DNA from: CBDDKW01 sp965230425 | GTDB taxonomy: Bacteria; Pseudomonadota; Gammaproteobacteria; UBA1113 | Assembly: GCA_965230425.1 (NCBI GenBank) | Contig: CBDDKW010000017.1 | Location: 1 to 64,000, forward strand | Direction of reading: 5' to 3' | DNA: 64,000 nucleotides | Shown here: positions 1 through 8,802 of the stretch, piece by piece | Layout of the letters: the number at the start of each line of letters is the position of its first letter | How positions within the stretch are numbered: position 1 is the stretch's first letter | Notes under the pieces: generated by a model | The model's database searches: none | Told to the model about the DNA's origin: nothing | The model's input: only the letters and a program-made list of their open reading frames with translations | Program-made: the position numbers and the translations under genes

Positions 1-722
1 ACACCAATATAATCTAAGTGTTGCATGATGGCTTGGGCATAGGCTTCAGCTTGTGCTGTAATTCATGGTCCTGATAGGGGGCATTAGATATACGTAAAAT
101 GCCATCCTTATGATAATTTTCTGTCAGTGGGTAATAACGAATTTCACCGGCTTGATTACGTACTGCAAGCAAAGAAACTTCAATAGAAAACTCTACGAAA
201 CTTTCTAAAATAAGCGGTTTATCTGCATTTGCTTGCCAGGCCGGAGCAATATCTGCTGGCGTATAAATGCGGGTTTGGCCTTTGCCGTCATAGCCCATGC
301 GGCGAGTTTTGAGGATGCTGGTAAACCAAATTCATTAGCCGCTGATTCTAAATCTGCGAGGGAAGTAATATCTGCATAAGCAGGCGTTGGGATGTTTAAT
401 TGAGTAAATAATTGTTTTTTCTAATAAGCGATCTTGTGCAGTTTGTAAGGCTTTTAATGCTGGGCGGGCATGACAGACTTGGTTAAAATACTCGGCAGTT
501 TCTACCGGGATATTTTCGGTTTCATAAGTGGCCACAGTAACGCCTTGGGAAAACTTTGCTAATAATGCCTGATCATTAAAATCACCTACCAGCATGTCAG
601 TCACGTAATGGGCACCTGCCTGTGGGTTAGGATCGATACAAATCGTTGGGATCCCTAAGTAATGTGCCGCAATACTCAACATACGGGCCAGTTGGCCGCC
701 GCCTTAAAATACCTACTTTCAT
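1..722 (-). pseudogene. purK: PurK, N5-carboxyaminoimidazole ribonucleotide synthase, multiply frameshifted and cut by the window edge
   Basis: PurK is the ATP-grasp enzyme that carboxylates AIR to N5-CAIR in purine synthesis. From an ATG at 722 the product should begin MKVGILGGGQLARML, but an extra base in the TTAAAA tract at 704-709 breaks this. PurK-like sequence (ETENIP, ALKALQTAQDRLLEK) continues to the T6 tract at 415-420, where the frame shifts. A third shift lies near 311-318, before the ATP-grasp segment RRMGYDGKGQ. A fourth lies near 45-55, before QAIMQHLDYIG. Every piece matches PurK when frames are joined. Either the gene is a fresh pseudogene or the assembly has indel errors here. 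The C-terminal half lies outside the window. It follows purE by 22 bp, the usual purEK order. Confidence 0.85.
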
Positions 723-744
723 ATTTATTCCTCAGGGTTGGGGA

Positions 745-1225
745 TTAGTCAAGACAGTATCCGTCTGTTTTTTGACGGAATGCTTCTAGTTGAACCTGGA
801 CTTGTGAGTCAGTAATGGCAAGTATGGATGCCGCCAATAGTGCTGCATTCTTTGCCCCTGGCCGTACCAATTGCCAGGGTGCCTACGGGAATGCCTGCCG
901 GCATTTGCACGATGGATAGTAACGAATCCATACCATTCAAGGCTTTAGATTGCACTGGCACACCCAATACAGGTAAAGAAGTCTTTGCTGCTACCATACC
1001 GGGCAAATGGGCTGCACCACCAGCGCCGGCAATGATAACATCTAAGCCTCGATCTCTTGCTGTTTCAGCATAAGTATATAATTTATCCGGAGTTCTATGG
1101 GCAGAGACAACTTCTGTTTCATAGCTGATTTGTAGGCTCGTGAGTAATTCGCAGGCGTGCTTCATAGTGTCCCAATCACTCTTGGAGCCCATGATAATGC
1201 CGATTTTAGCAGGACTATCTTGCAT
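745..1225 (-). pseudogene. purE: PurE, N5-CAIR mutase, one frameshift near the C-terminus
   Basis: PurE converts N5-CAIR to CAIR in purine synthesis. The N-terminal 120 residues are intact and diagnostic: IIMGSKSDWDTMKHA, the catalytic SAHRTP segment, AGAGGAAHLPGM and NGMDSLLSIVQMPAGIPV. After GTLAIGT the frame as given runs into RGKECSTIGG and an early stop at 809. One extra base in the CCAGGGG region (about 865-873) restores the family ending AKNAALLAASILAI, and the restored frame continues to a stop at 745. The length would then be about 160 residues, normal for PurE. It is the upstream partner of purK. Whether the frameshift is biological cannot be decided from sequence alone. Confidence 0.88.
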
Positions 1226-1356
1226 AATTATTTCTCATTAATGGTTGTTAGTATCACTGTCATGCTTCGCTCTCGTTAGTCGCACAGACAGATGGATTTT
1301 GAATATGGGGTATTGTACAAGATAATGTCTATGGCAACAATAGTATAGTAGTGGGG

Positions 1357-2757
1357 TTAGCTATGTGTTGGGCCAGTAATACGAGCTGTACTGATGCCTG
1401 TAGACTGGGTAGTATGGTCAGGCCTTGTTCTGAACTGCCGCATTTCCATGGTTACATGGTCTGCGGTAGTTGGAGCATGAGGGGAATAAATTGGCTGGCG
1501 TTGTATAGGTGTGCCAGTCTCCATGTATTGATGTAAGTCAGCAAGAAATTGGCTTAATTCTAATTGAGTGTTGCTGTCTAAAAAAGTAAGTCGTCGTCTA
1601 TTAAAAAGCGTACCTAAATAGGATTCTTTTGGTGACATGGCTTTGAGGATTAATTGTCTAGCCTCTGCTAAGCTCATGTTTTCATTTTTACAGTTAACAT
1701 AAATATACTTGATGAGTACCTTTTCTAATTCTTTTCTTTCCTCTCTTAAGGCCTCATACATAAGTGGTGTTGCAGCAGAAATATCAACTCTACTAAGTAG
1801 CAATAAACAAAAACAAACTTGTGAGCGTACATCCTTACGTTGCTGATGGAAAAAATAATCTAATAATCGCCAACTTATATTATCCTCGCAGCATGCGCGT
1901 ACATTAACATTAGCATTTAAATCCTTAAGTAAAAAACGAAATAGGCTGATGTGGGGCTCTCCTGGGGAGAATGCGGCATAGATGAGTGGTTTGAACTGCC
2001 TTTCACTATGTGGGATAGGAATAAAGAAATTGACAATATTCGGGTATATGCTAGCTAAGAATTGCAGTCTGTTTTTTGTTTTGGCACAAAAATTCACTTT
2101 GGCGGCATATAGCGCTTCACCGAAGGCTTTATAGATTGGGGTAGGGGTTGGCGTAGTTTTTAAATGTCGGAGCGAGTTCACACAATACTTCGCTATGATT
2201 ATATTTTTCTGTTTATTTTCGGTTGGATTAGCGCTGCTTTGCTTCAGTATATGCGTTAATACACTCAAAAGCATTTGGCCAAATGCCTCAGTATATTTAT
2301 CTGGGATTAGTAAGAAAATTTCTGGTCCCGCAATATGCATAAAGTAGCAGATGATGACTAATATCATAGAAATATAGGGTGTATAGGTTCGTTTGGCAGT
2401 TTTTTGTTCTGGTTTTGTGTAATAGTCCAGTGTGCTGATTAAACTTTCGATGATATTAGCTTGGCTGTTTTTGATTTCCTCTGCACTAGGATAAAAAGTG
2501 GTTTTAGTGTCGAGTAAATGTTTGACAGTCTTTACGTGATTTTCAGTGAGTGCAACAGTGACGCATTCTAGCCATGTGAAGGTGTAATACATTTGATTTT
2601 CTGATAAATTCTGTTTCTCGTAGTATTGTTTGAGTTCAGTCAATTTTGCAATAAGTACTTCGGTTTGGCCATCTTCAGCGGCTTGATAGGCTGTAGCTTT
2701 TAGGTCTGAAATTTTATCTGGGCGTGCTTGTATTGTGGTACTTTCAAGGCCATCCAT
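1357..2757 (-). CDS. Hypothetical protein with ankyrin-like repeats
   Basis: A 466-residue protein, family not recognised. Two stretches resemble ankyrin helices: TWLECVTVALTENHVKTVKH followed by LLD near the N-terminus, and KPLIYAAFSPGEPHISLFRF followed by LLKDLNANVNVRA near residue 265. One hydrophobic stretch (ISMILVIICYFMHIAGPEI, about residue 130) could be a membrane segment or a buried helix. The C-terminal 60 residues are low-complexity and rich in Thr, Pro and Arg. There is no signal peptide. The start ATG at 2757 has GGAAG 9 bases upstream. It is transcribed divergently from copA and ends 131 bp before purE. Proteins of this sort are frequent among secreted effectors of intracellular gammaproteobacteria, but nothing here proves secretion. 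Confidence 0.6.
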   Translation of the reverse strand: MDGLESTTIQARPDKISDLKATAYQAAEDGQTEVLIAKLTELKQYYEKQNLSENQMYYTFTWLECVTVALTENHVKTVKHLLDTKTTFYPSAEEIKNSQANIIESLISTLDYYTKPEQKTAKRTYTPYISMILVIICYFMHIAGPEIFLLIPDKYTEAFGQMLLSVLTHILKQSSANPTENKQKNIIIAKYCVNSLRHLKTTPTPTPIYKAFGEALYAAKVNFCAKTKNRLQFLASIYPNIVNFFIPIPHSERQFKPLIYAAFSPGEPHISLFRFLLKDLNANVNVRACCEDNISWRLLDYFFHQQRKDVRSQVCFCLLLLSRVDISAATPLMYEALREERKELEKVLIKYIYVNCKNENMSLAEARQLILKAMSPKESYLGTLFNRRRLTFLDSNTQLELSQFLADLHQYMETGTPIQRQPIYSPHAPTTADHVTMEMRQFRTRPDHTTQSTGISTARITGPTHS

Positions 2758-2790
2758 GAGTGTTGCTTCCAGTTTTTTTTATTTTAGAGT

Positions 2791-2850
2791 TAGTCAAATC
2801 ATTGGGAGATCCCTCACTTTGTTCGGGATGACAGCAATTGTTGGAGAAAA
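2791..2850 (+). repeat. Dispersed intergenic repeat, copy 1
   Basis: The element reads GGGAGATCCCTCACTTTG followed by TTCGGGATGACAGCAATTG. It lies between divergent genes. The same pattern (GGAGAT-pyrimidine-CTCGC, a short variable part, then GAAATGACAGCA) recurs at 27715, 28471, 39693 and 42645, and inverted at 28592 and 39788. On the minus strand it can be translated as a CHPEQSEGS peptide, a common artefact of such elements. Confidence 0.6.
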
Positions 2851-2967
2851 GCATCAGTTGCTGATATTCCTCTTTTCTACAACATCGTTGATGATACAAT
2901 GATCTTACTTCTTCTTTATTAAATGCTATAGTTATTCTCACAGATTGCAAGATGTGAGAAGCAAATT

Positions 2968-4989
2968 ATGGATTGTTGTGATATAGAATCAAGCGATGAA
3001 GCCATAGAAGCCCAACGCTACCGCCAATTAATGTATAAATTTTTTGCAGCTGCGGTATTTGGCTTTGGTTTATTACTATTAAGCTTGGCTCATCTACTAC
3101 CGAATATTCAGCCAGGCATCTCTCAAGGATTTTGGGTGGGAACGGCTATTGTGGTGTTAGGGATCATGGTATATGCGGGCGGGCATTTCTATCAGGGTGC
3201 TTGGACTGCGTTGAAAGATCGTAGGACCAATATGGATACACTAGTTGCTATTGGTACTGGAGCTGCCTGGCTTTATTCATTTTTTATGATTGTCTTTCCT
3301 GGATTCTTCCCCAGTCTCGCACGGCATGCTTATTTTGATACGGCATTAATCATCATAGCCCTTATTAATTTAGGTGCAGCACTAGAAACCAAAGCCCGCG
3401 GAAAAACCTCAGAAGCCATTAAGCATTTGATTGGGTTAACACCGAAAACCGCACGCGTGGTTACAGAGGCAGGCGAGCAGGATATTTTGCTGAGTGATGT
3501 AAAGGTGGGAGATATGATCCGTGTGCGCCCTGGAGAGAAAATACCTGTTGATGGTTTAATTATTGAAGGGCATTCACATGTGGATGAATCAATGTTAACG
3601 GGTGAGCCAGTTGCCATCAAGAAAACAGCAGGTGCTGAAATAACCGGTGGCACGATGAATAAAGAGGGGACTTTCTTATATCAAGCGACTCGAGTAGGCG
3701 AAGCCACTGTGCTTGCACAAATTATCTCGATGGTAAAACAAGCACAACAATCTAAACCAGCCATTGCGCGCTTAGCTGATAAAATTTCTGCGGTTTTTGT
3801 TCCTTGTGTTTTAATCTGTGCTGTTTTAACGGCAGTCATTTGGTTTGAATTTGGTCCTGAACCAGTACTAGCGCATATAGTGATTACCACTATGGCAGTA
3901 TTGCTAATAGCTTGTCCCTGTGCCTTAGGTTTAGCAACACCTATATCAGTGATGGTAGGTATCGGCAAAGCAGCAGAGCAGGGTATCTTGATTCGTAATG
4001 GTGAAGCATTGCAGAAAGCAGGCAAATTACATACGGTTGTTTTAGATAAAACCGGTACTATTACTGCAGGCAGACCTAGTGTTACCGATATCTGGATACA
4101 AGAATCTTGGCAAGAAGCGCAGGTATTAGCTTATGCTGCTAGCTTAGAGCAAGGATCTGAACATCCCTTGGCAACAGCCATCATTGAGTCAGCAAATAAA
4201 AAATCTATCGCCTTGTCAACTGCCAAAGATTTTGTTGCTGTCAGTGGTTATGGGGTAAAAGGTATAATAGATAATAAACAACTGCTGCTAGGCAATGTGA
4301 AATTCATGCAGCAACAGGGTATCGATGTAGAGAGCACTATTTATAATAACTTTGCCCAGCAAGCTAAAACGCCCGTATGCTTGGCTATTGGTGGCCAACT
4401 AGCAGGTATTATTGCCATTGCAGATCCACTTAAAGAGGATTCAAAACAAGCGATTACTGCCTTACAAAAACTTGATTTGCGCGTCGTCATGTTAACAGGT
4501 GACCATGCGCAGACAGCGCAAGCTATTGCTAATGAAGTAGGGATTGCGTCAACAGATGTCATTGCCGAGGTTCTGCCACATGATAAGGATAAAGTAATCA
4601 GCCAATTACAAGCGCAAGGAGCTGTGACGGCAATGGTAGGTGATGGGATTAATGATGCACCTGCATTAGCTCGCGCGGATGTGGGGTTTGCTATTGGCAC
4701 GGGTACTGATATTGCTATTGAAAGTGCGGATATCACCTTAATGCGAGGATCCTTGCTAGGCATAGTCAATGCAATTTATATTTCAAAACTTACCATGCGT
4801 AATATCAAACAAAACCTGTTTGGTGCCTTTGCTTATAATACTCTGGGGATCCCCATCGCTGCCGGAGTCTTATATCCCTTTTTAGGGATTTTGCTTAACC
4901 CTATTATTGCTGCGGCAGCTATGGCTGCCTCTTCATTAACAGTGGTCTTGAATGCTTTGCGGCTGCGGTTGCTTAAGGTAAAGCGCTAG
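2968..4989 (+). CDS. copA: Copper-exporting P1B-type ATPase without a heavy-metal-associated domain
   Basis: An integral-membrane pump that exports Cu(I) at the cost of ATP. All P-type signatures are present: actuator TGEP, the intramembrane metal site CPC at about residues 316-318, the phosphorylated Asp in DKTGT at about 360, the SEHPLA nucleotide-binding His-Pro, and the GDGINDAPALA hinge. The last two membrane helices carry YNTLGIPIAAG and MAASSLTVVLNALRLR, the Cu(I)-type P1B-1 pattern. At 673 residues it is shorter than typical CopA because it starts almost directly at the first helices and lacks N-terminal GMTCxxC domains. Only a CC pair at residues 3-4 remains. The start has AGAAG about 8 bases upstream. 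It is convergent with coaX, 11 bp away, and no CueR-like operator was recognised. Confidence 0.93.
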   Translation: MDCCDIESSDEAIEAQRYRQLMYKFFAAAVFGFGLLLLSLAHLLPNIQPGISQGFWVGTAIVVLGIMVYAGGHFYQGAWTALKDRRTNMDTLVAIGTGAAWLYSFFMIVFPGFFPSLARHAYFDTALIIIALINLGAALETKARGKTSEAIKHLIGLTPKTARVVTEAGEQDILLSDVKVGDMIRVRPGEKIPVDGLIIEGHSHVDESMLTGEPVAIKKTAGAEITGGTMNKEGTFLYQATRVGEATVLAQIISMVKQAQQSKPAIARLADKISAVFVPCVLICAVLTAVIWFEFGPEPVLAHIVITTMAVLLIACPCALGLATPISVMVGIGKAAEQGILIRNGEALQKAGKLHTVVLDKTGTITAGRPSVTDIWIQESWQEAQVLAYAASLEQGSEHPLATAIIESANKKSIALSTAKDFVAVSGYGVKGIIDNKQLLLGNVKFMQQQGIDVESTIYNNFAQQAKTPVCLAIGGQLAGIIAIADPLKEDSKQAITALQKLDLRVVMLTGDHAQTAQAIANEVGIASTDVIAEVLPHDKDKVISQLQAQGAVTAMVGDGINDAPALARADVGFAIGTGTDIAIESADITLMRGSLLGIVNAIYISKLTMRNIKQNLFGAFAYNTLGIPIAAGVLYPFLGILLNPIIAAAAMAASSLTVVLNALRLRLLKVKR

Positions 4990-5000
4990 TCTTTTGTCTG

Positions 5001-5771
5001 CTATTGATTTTTAAGCAGTGCTACTTTCAATCCTTGTAAAACCAAGTCAGGTATGATGGCACTGAATAAATCTTCAGCTTCAAATAATTGAGCAAAACCA
5101 CCGGTGCCAATCGTCAGTATTGCTTGGTCTTTGAAAATATCTTTTTGCATTTGTTGGAGGATTTCTTTTAGTGCGCCTAAGTGGCCATAGTAAATGCCTA
5201 CTTGCAGGTTTGTGGCGGTGGTGAGTGCCATAGCAGAGCTAGGTTTAATTATTCTTACCGAAGATAATTGTGCCGTATTTTGCGATAGTGATTGCATGGA
5301 TAAACCCATACCTGGAATGATTGCACCGCCTAAGTATTCACCAGCAGCAGAGATAGCATCAAAGGTTGTTGCTGTACCGAAATCAACGACAATGATATTT
5401 TTATCGGGGAATTGTTTTGTGGCAGCGATGGCATTGGCGATACGATCAGTACCGACTTCTTGAGGGTTTTTAGCTTTAATTTGCAGGCCAGTTTTGACAC
5501 CTGCTTGTAGCATAAAAGGGGTAATATCGAAATATTTAATAAAAACGGAACGAATTGAATAATCTAGCGCTGGTACCACTGAACAAGCAGCTACTTGTTC
5601 AATACGGCTAGGATCAATATTATTTTCCCGTAGGACAGTTTTAAAGAATATGCCCATTGAATCGGAAGTACATTGATCTTTGCTGGGATAGCGAAACTGC
5701 ATTAATAAGTTATCATTTTCGAAAACACCACCGTAAATATGGGTGTTACCAATATCTAGACATAAGATCAT
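5001..5771 (-). CDS. coaX: Type III pantothenate kinase
   Basis: Phosphorylates pantothenate, the first step of coenzyme A synthesis; type III enzymes are not feedback-inhibited by CoA. The protein has 256 residues, normal for CoaX. The ASKHA-fold phosphate loop DIGNTHIYGGVF begins at Asp6. GTDRIANAIAA and DFGTATTFDAIS follow, then GGAIIPGM and the C-terminal TGGFAQLF segment. It is the last gene of the pan operon, and its start overlaps the panC stop by 4 bases, indicating translational coupling. The cluster can therefore make pantothenate and commit it to CoA, given beta-alanine; no panD lies in the window. Confidence 0.95.
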   Translation of the reverse strand: MILCLDIGNTHIYGGVFENDNLLMQFRYPSKDQCTSDSMGIFFKTVLRENNIDPSRIEQVAACSVVPALDYSIRSVFIKYFDITPFMLQAGVKTGLQIKAKNPQEVGTDRIANAIAATKQFPDKNIIVVDFGTATTFDAISAAGEYLGGAIIPGMGLSMQSLSQNTAQLSSVRIIKPSSAMALTTATNLQVGIYYGHLGALKEILQQMQKDIFKDQAILTIGTGGFAQLFEAEDLFSAIIPDLVLQGLKVALLKNQ

Positions 5772-6544
5772 AAAGCTTCCTCAATGGCTCGGTTATCAAT
5801 CAAGCGTATATCACCAATCTTTACAGCGATGAATAGGCGATTAAATGCTTGTTTTACATAGTCAACTTGGATCCCAAGCTGGGCGATTTCCGTACGAATA
5901 ATATCACAATCATTATGGCCATGAAAAATCTGTGCAAATTTTTGCGCCAAGACAAATTGCTCAGAATTCAAACGGCCATTGCGCGAGCTAAGCGGTAGTC
6001 CTGACTCATCTCGCACGGTCGCTACGCCGATAATTTCTGTCTCAAGAAAAAAGCTAGCCGCCATGTCTTTGATGAGTTGGTACTGTTGGAAGTCTTTTTC
6101 ACCAAAGTAAGCTCTAGTAGGCTTAATGATTTGAAAAAATTTCATGACTACAGTTAAGACTCCTTCAAAGTGACCTGGTCGGCATTCACCTTCAAAGCCT
6201 TGGCTAAGGCTATTCTCGCGAATTTGATAACGGTAGTCGTCGGGATACATTGACTCATAATCGGGTAAAAACACATAATCACAATCGCAGGCATCAGCAG
6301 TGGCAATATCTTCAGTCACGGTCCTCGGGTAATTGTCAAAGTCTGCTTGATCATCAAATTGAGTTGGATTAACAAAGATACTTAAAATAACAATATCATT
6401 TTCCTTTCTTGCTCGATGCAGTGATGCCTGATGACCTGCATGTAGATTACCCATGGTGGCGACGTAGCCAATCGTTTTATTTTTAAAAGTGCCACTATGG
6501 CGTAACGTATGCCATTGCGCAGGTGTCTTGATAATTGTTGCCAT
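5768..6544 (-). CDS. panC: Pantothenate synthetase (pantoate-beta-alanine ligase)
   Basis: Condenses pantoate and beta-alanine using ATP. The class I nucleotidyl-transferase motif MGNLHAGH (His35 and His38) is present, followed by SIFVNPTQF, FGEKDFQQYQLI and the SSRNGRL segment that binds ATP phosphates. At 258 residues it is a little shorter than typical 280-residue enzymes, with a trimmed C-terminus. The ATG at 6544 has AGGA 6 bases upstream. It lies 8 bp after panB and overlaps coaX by 4 bp, so it is internal to the pan operon. Confidence 0.95.
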   Translation of the reverse strand: MATIIKTPAQWHTLRHSGTFKNKTIGYVATMGNLHAGHQASLHRARKENDIVILSIFVNPTQFDDQADFDNYPRTVTEDIATADACDCDYVFLPDYESMYPDDYRYQIRENSLSQGFEGECRPGHFEGVLTVVMKFFQIIKPTRAYFGEKDFQQYQLIKDMAASFFLETEIIGVATVRDESGLPLSSRNGRLNSEQFVLAQKFAQIFHGHNDCDIIRTEIAQLGIQVDYVKQAFNRLFIAVKIGDIRLIDNRAIEEAL

Positions 6545-6552
6545 AGTTATTC

Positions 6553-7338
6553 CTAAAAACAGTTTTCTTCAGCGGGGAAGATATGTTGTTGTACTTCCTG
6601 ATGATAGGTATTGATAGCATCCTTAATTAAATTAAAGCCATCAAGATAGGTTTTTAGTAATCTCGGTTTGAAATCTGGCGTCATGCCAAGCAAATCTTGG
6701 AATACTAATACTTGACCATCGGTTTCGGGACCTGCGCCAATGCCGATTGTAGGAATACTGAGTAATCCAGTGATATTGGCAGCTAATGCGCGGGGAATAC
6801 ACTCTAAGACAACGGCAAAGCAACCTAAATTTTCTAGTAATTTAGCTTGATTAATAATATCTTTTTCTTGCTCAGGTAAGTGACCTTGGACTTTATTGCC
6901 ACCTAATTGATGTACTGATTGCGGGGTTAAGCCAACATGCCCCATAACCGGCACACCAGATTTGACAATATGTTGGATAATATCTTCATTACCGTAGACA
7001 CCTTCAAGTTTAATAGCATTAGCACCCGCCTGCATAAAGCATTCCACGGTCTCCATCGTGTGTTGTAAGCCTTTACGGTAAGAACAAAAGGGCATGTCGG
7101 CAATGATGAACTTATTTTTAGCGCCTTTAACTACGGCTTTAACGTGCGTTTCCATCATAGAGATTGTCGCTGGGATAGTGGTATCATGACCATGCATGAC
7201 CATTGAGGCACTGTCACCCACAAGGATGGTGTCAATGTCTGAATTAGCGACGATAGTTGCTGAGGTGAAATCATAACAGGTAATCATACTGATTTTGGTT
7301 TTATTCTGTTTCATTAATTGGAAATCTAAAATATTCAT
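6553..7338 (-). CDS. panB: 3-methyl-2-oxobutanoate hydroxymethyltransferase
   Basis: Makes ketopantoate from ketoisovalerate and methylene-tetrahydrofolate, the first committed pantothenate step. The 261-residue protein keeps the family motifs ITCYDFTSA, ILVGDSASMVMHGHDTT (metal-binding Asp), HVKAVVKGA, GHVGLTPQS and IGIGAGPETDGQVLV. The start codon overlaps the stop of the upstream reductase by 4 bases. The downstream order panC then coaX matches the chemistry of the pathway. Confidence 0.96.
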   Translation of the reverse strand: MNILDFQLMKQNKTKISMITCYDFTSATIVANSDIDTILVGDSASMVMHGHDTTIPATISMMETHVKAVVKGAKNKFIIADMPFCSYRKGLQHTMETVECFMQAGANAIKLEGVYGNEDIIQHIVKSGVPVMGHVGLTPQSVHQLGGNKVQGHLPEQEKDIINQAKLLENLGCFAVVLECIPRALAANITGLLSIPTIGIGAGPETDGQVLVFQDLLGMTPDFKPRLLKTYLDGFNLIKDAINTYHQEVQQHIFPAEENCF

Positions 7339-8048
7339 GATAACTCCTTCTGTGAGTTAAAGGCATCGACAAAGGCTTGGTAGACTTGTTGGTAGGGGTC
7401 AGATGCAAGTGAATTTAAATTCTTTGCAATGGTTGTTTTATCATCACGAACTAAGGGGCCAGTCAATGCTGCTTGTGGCGACTGCATTAAATTTTTAGTT
7501 TGCTGTTGGAAGTAGGGCATCGCGGCAGTATGAGGAATATTATATTTTGATTCCAATTCATTGAATAACTTTTGCCATAAAATACAGCTAAAATTGCCAC
7601 TCATCACGCATAAGGCATGGTAATGAGCTTTTGCTTCTTTAGGTATGCTATGACAAGGGTTATTTAAACCGGGCAAAATGTCTGCTAACTGTGCATTCAC
7701 ATCCACAATAAAATGAATAGATTCATAGGTGGCTAAATCATATAACTCATGAGAAAAAGTCATTAGCGGATGGGCACCAATGACATTATTGATAGCAAGA
7801 GCACCTGAGCAATGAATCAGGGTTTTATCATGGCCTTGTAAATGCTGTAGATAAAACTCTTCAATTGCACCATCGGCAATAAGCAGAAGAATATGTGTCG
7901 CATTATCAATTTTTGCAGGAAGGGTAGAGGTATTATCAGCATGGCGAGACCATTGTTGATAGGGTAATTGTAATAGATCAAAATAATGGCAAAAGTGCTT
8001 AGCTACACGGCCATTACCAATGATCAAATAGCGGGGTACCTGTCTCAT
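7335..8048 (-). CDS. panG: DUF2520-type oxidoreductase, likely PanG ketopantoate reductase
   Basis: A 237-residue NAD(P)-dependent oxidoreductase. The N-terminal Rossmann motif is IIGNGRVAKHF. The DUF2520 signatures GAHPLMTF, AHYHALCVMSGNF and ALTGPLVRDD follow. Proteins of this family were named PanG after one in Francisella was shown to replace PanE or IlvC as ketopantoate reductase; homologues occur in Coxiella. Here it is the first gene of the operon, overlapping panB by 4 bases, and it fills the only missing step between PanB and PanC. The ATG has GAGGA 8 bases upstream. Identification as PanG rests on family plus context; other DUF2520 members have no known reaction. Confidence 0.85.
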   Translation of the reverse strand: MRQVPRYLIIGNGRVAKHFCHYFDLLQLPYQQWSRHADNTSTLPAKIDNATHILLLIADGAIEEFYLQHLQGHDKTLIHCSGALAINNVIGAHPLMTFSHELYDLATYESIHFIVDVNAQLADILPGLNNPCHSIPKEAKAHYHALCVMSGNFSCILWQKLFNELESKYNIPHTAAMPYFQQQTKNLMQSPQAALTGPLVRDDKTTIAKNLNSLASDPYQQVYQAFVDAFNSQKELS

Positions 8049-8397
8049 GGATCAAGTCCTCATATTATTTGTCGAAAAGTTGTTAGTCACTGCCTACAGG
8101 GTCAGCGCTAGGTAAAGGATAGTGCTAAGGTGAGTTGAGGTCAAGAATTATCATTGAGTAATTATTTGGCAATATAAATTCACTACAGGGTATAGATGTA
8201 ACTCTGTGATTGACCGCTTATAAAAAATATAACAAAGCGTTTGTTAGAATGTTATTTTTATGTATCATTGCATTTCAATTAAAGGTGCTTATCATTCTAG
8301 GTTATTGCTAAGCCGAGCATCTGTTATATCGAATGAATTAGAGGATTCGAATTATTATTCGATTTTATTATATCTTACAAATTGACAGTGGTATACT
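8049..8397. other. Intergenic region between the pan operon and a toxin-antitoxin pair
   Basis: No protein or RNA gene seen. It must hold the two divergent promoters. Near the toxin side, 8329-8362 contains repeated TCGAAT and ATTCGA half-sites, a plausible operator for the antitoxin. A GTATAC palindrome lies 3 bases before the toxin ATG. No convincing -35/-10 pair with normal spacing was found. Confidence 0.4.
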
Positions 8398-8802
8398 ATG
8401 TATCCTAATATTAAGACTGAGAAAGTTAGAATTTTTAAAACTGCATCTTTTGCCCGGTGGGCAAGAAAGGAAAAATTAAGTGATGAGTTACTTAGGCAAA
8501 CGATCATTGACTTGCAAAGTGGTTTAGTTGATGCTCACTTAGGAAGTGGGCTTATCAAAAAAAGGGTAGCCAAGAGAGGAACAGGAAAGCGCAGTGGTTA
8601 TAGGGTGCTTTTAGCTTTTCATATTAAAGATAGAGCTATTTTTATATTTGGATTTTCAAAAAATGAACGTGAGAATCTTGATCTACAAGAGAAAGAAATA
8701 TATAGGAAATTAGCTAAAAACTATCTCAGTATGCCATTGTCTGCTTTAGAGGAAATGTGTAAGAAAAACCTTCTATTAGAGGTAAAATACCATGAAAAAT
8801 GA
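8398..8802 (+). CDS. RelE-like toxin of a type II toxin-antitoxin pair
   Basis: A 134-residue member of the RelE-superfamily branch formerly DUF1044 (PF06296 type). Diagnostic segments are FARWARKEKLSDELL, the GLVDAHLGSGLIKKRVA strand and YRVLLAFHIKDRAIFIFGF followed by SKNERENL. Relatives are ribosome-dependent mRNA interferases, inferred here by homology. The ATG has no recognisable Shine-Dalgarno site; the sequence just upstream is TTGACAGTGGTATACT, so translation may be weak or start unusually. It overlaps the antitoxin by 11 bases, in toxin-first order. The reading frame is intact. Confidence 0.85.
   Translation: MYPNIKTEKVRIFKTASFARWARKEKLSDELLRQTIIDLQSGLVDAHLGSGLIKKRVAKRGTGKRSGYRVLLAFHIKDRAIFIFGFSKNERENLDLQEKEIYRKLAKNYLSMPLSALEEMCKKNLLLEVKYHEK

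Noticed and set aside
2744..2950. 68-residue minus-strand reading frame containing a CHPEQSEGS peptide
   Set aside because: It is produced by the dispersed repeat and the upstream region of the ankyrin-like gene, overlaps that gene's start and has no ribosome site.
8341..8350. GGATTCGAATTATT resembling a tRNA T-loop
   Set aside because: No acceptor stem, D-arm or anticodon arm surrounds it; it is better explained by the TCGAAT half-sites.
8382..8397. TTGACA followed by TATACT before the toxin gene, looking like a promoter
   Set aside because: The spacing is only 4 bases, far from the 16-18 needed, so the two hexamers cannot work together as a sigma-70 promoter.
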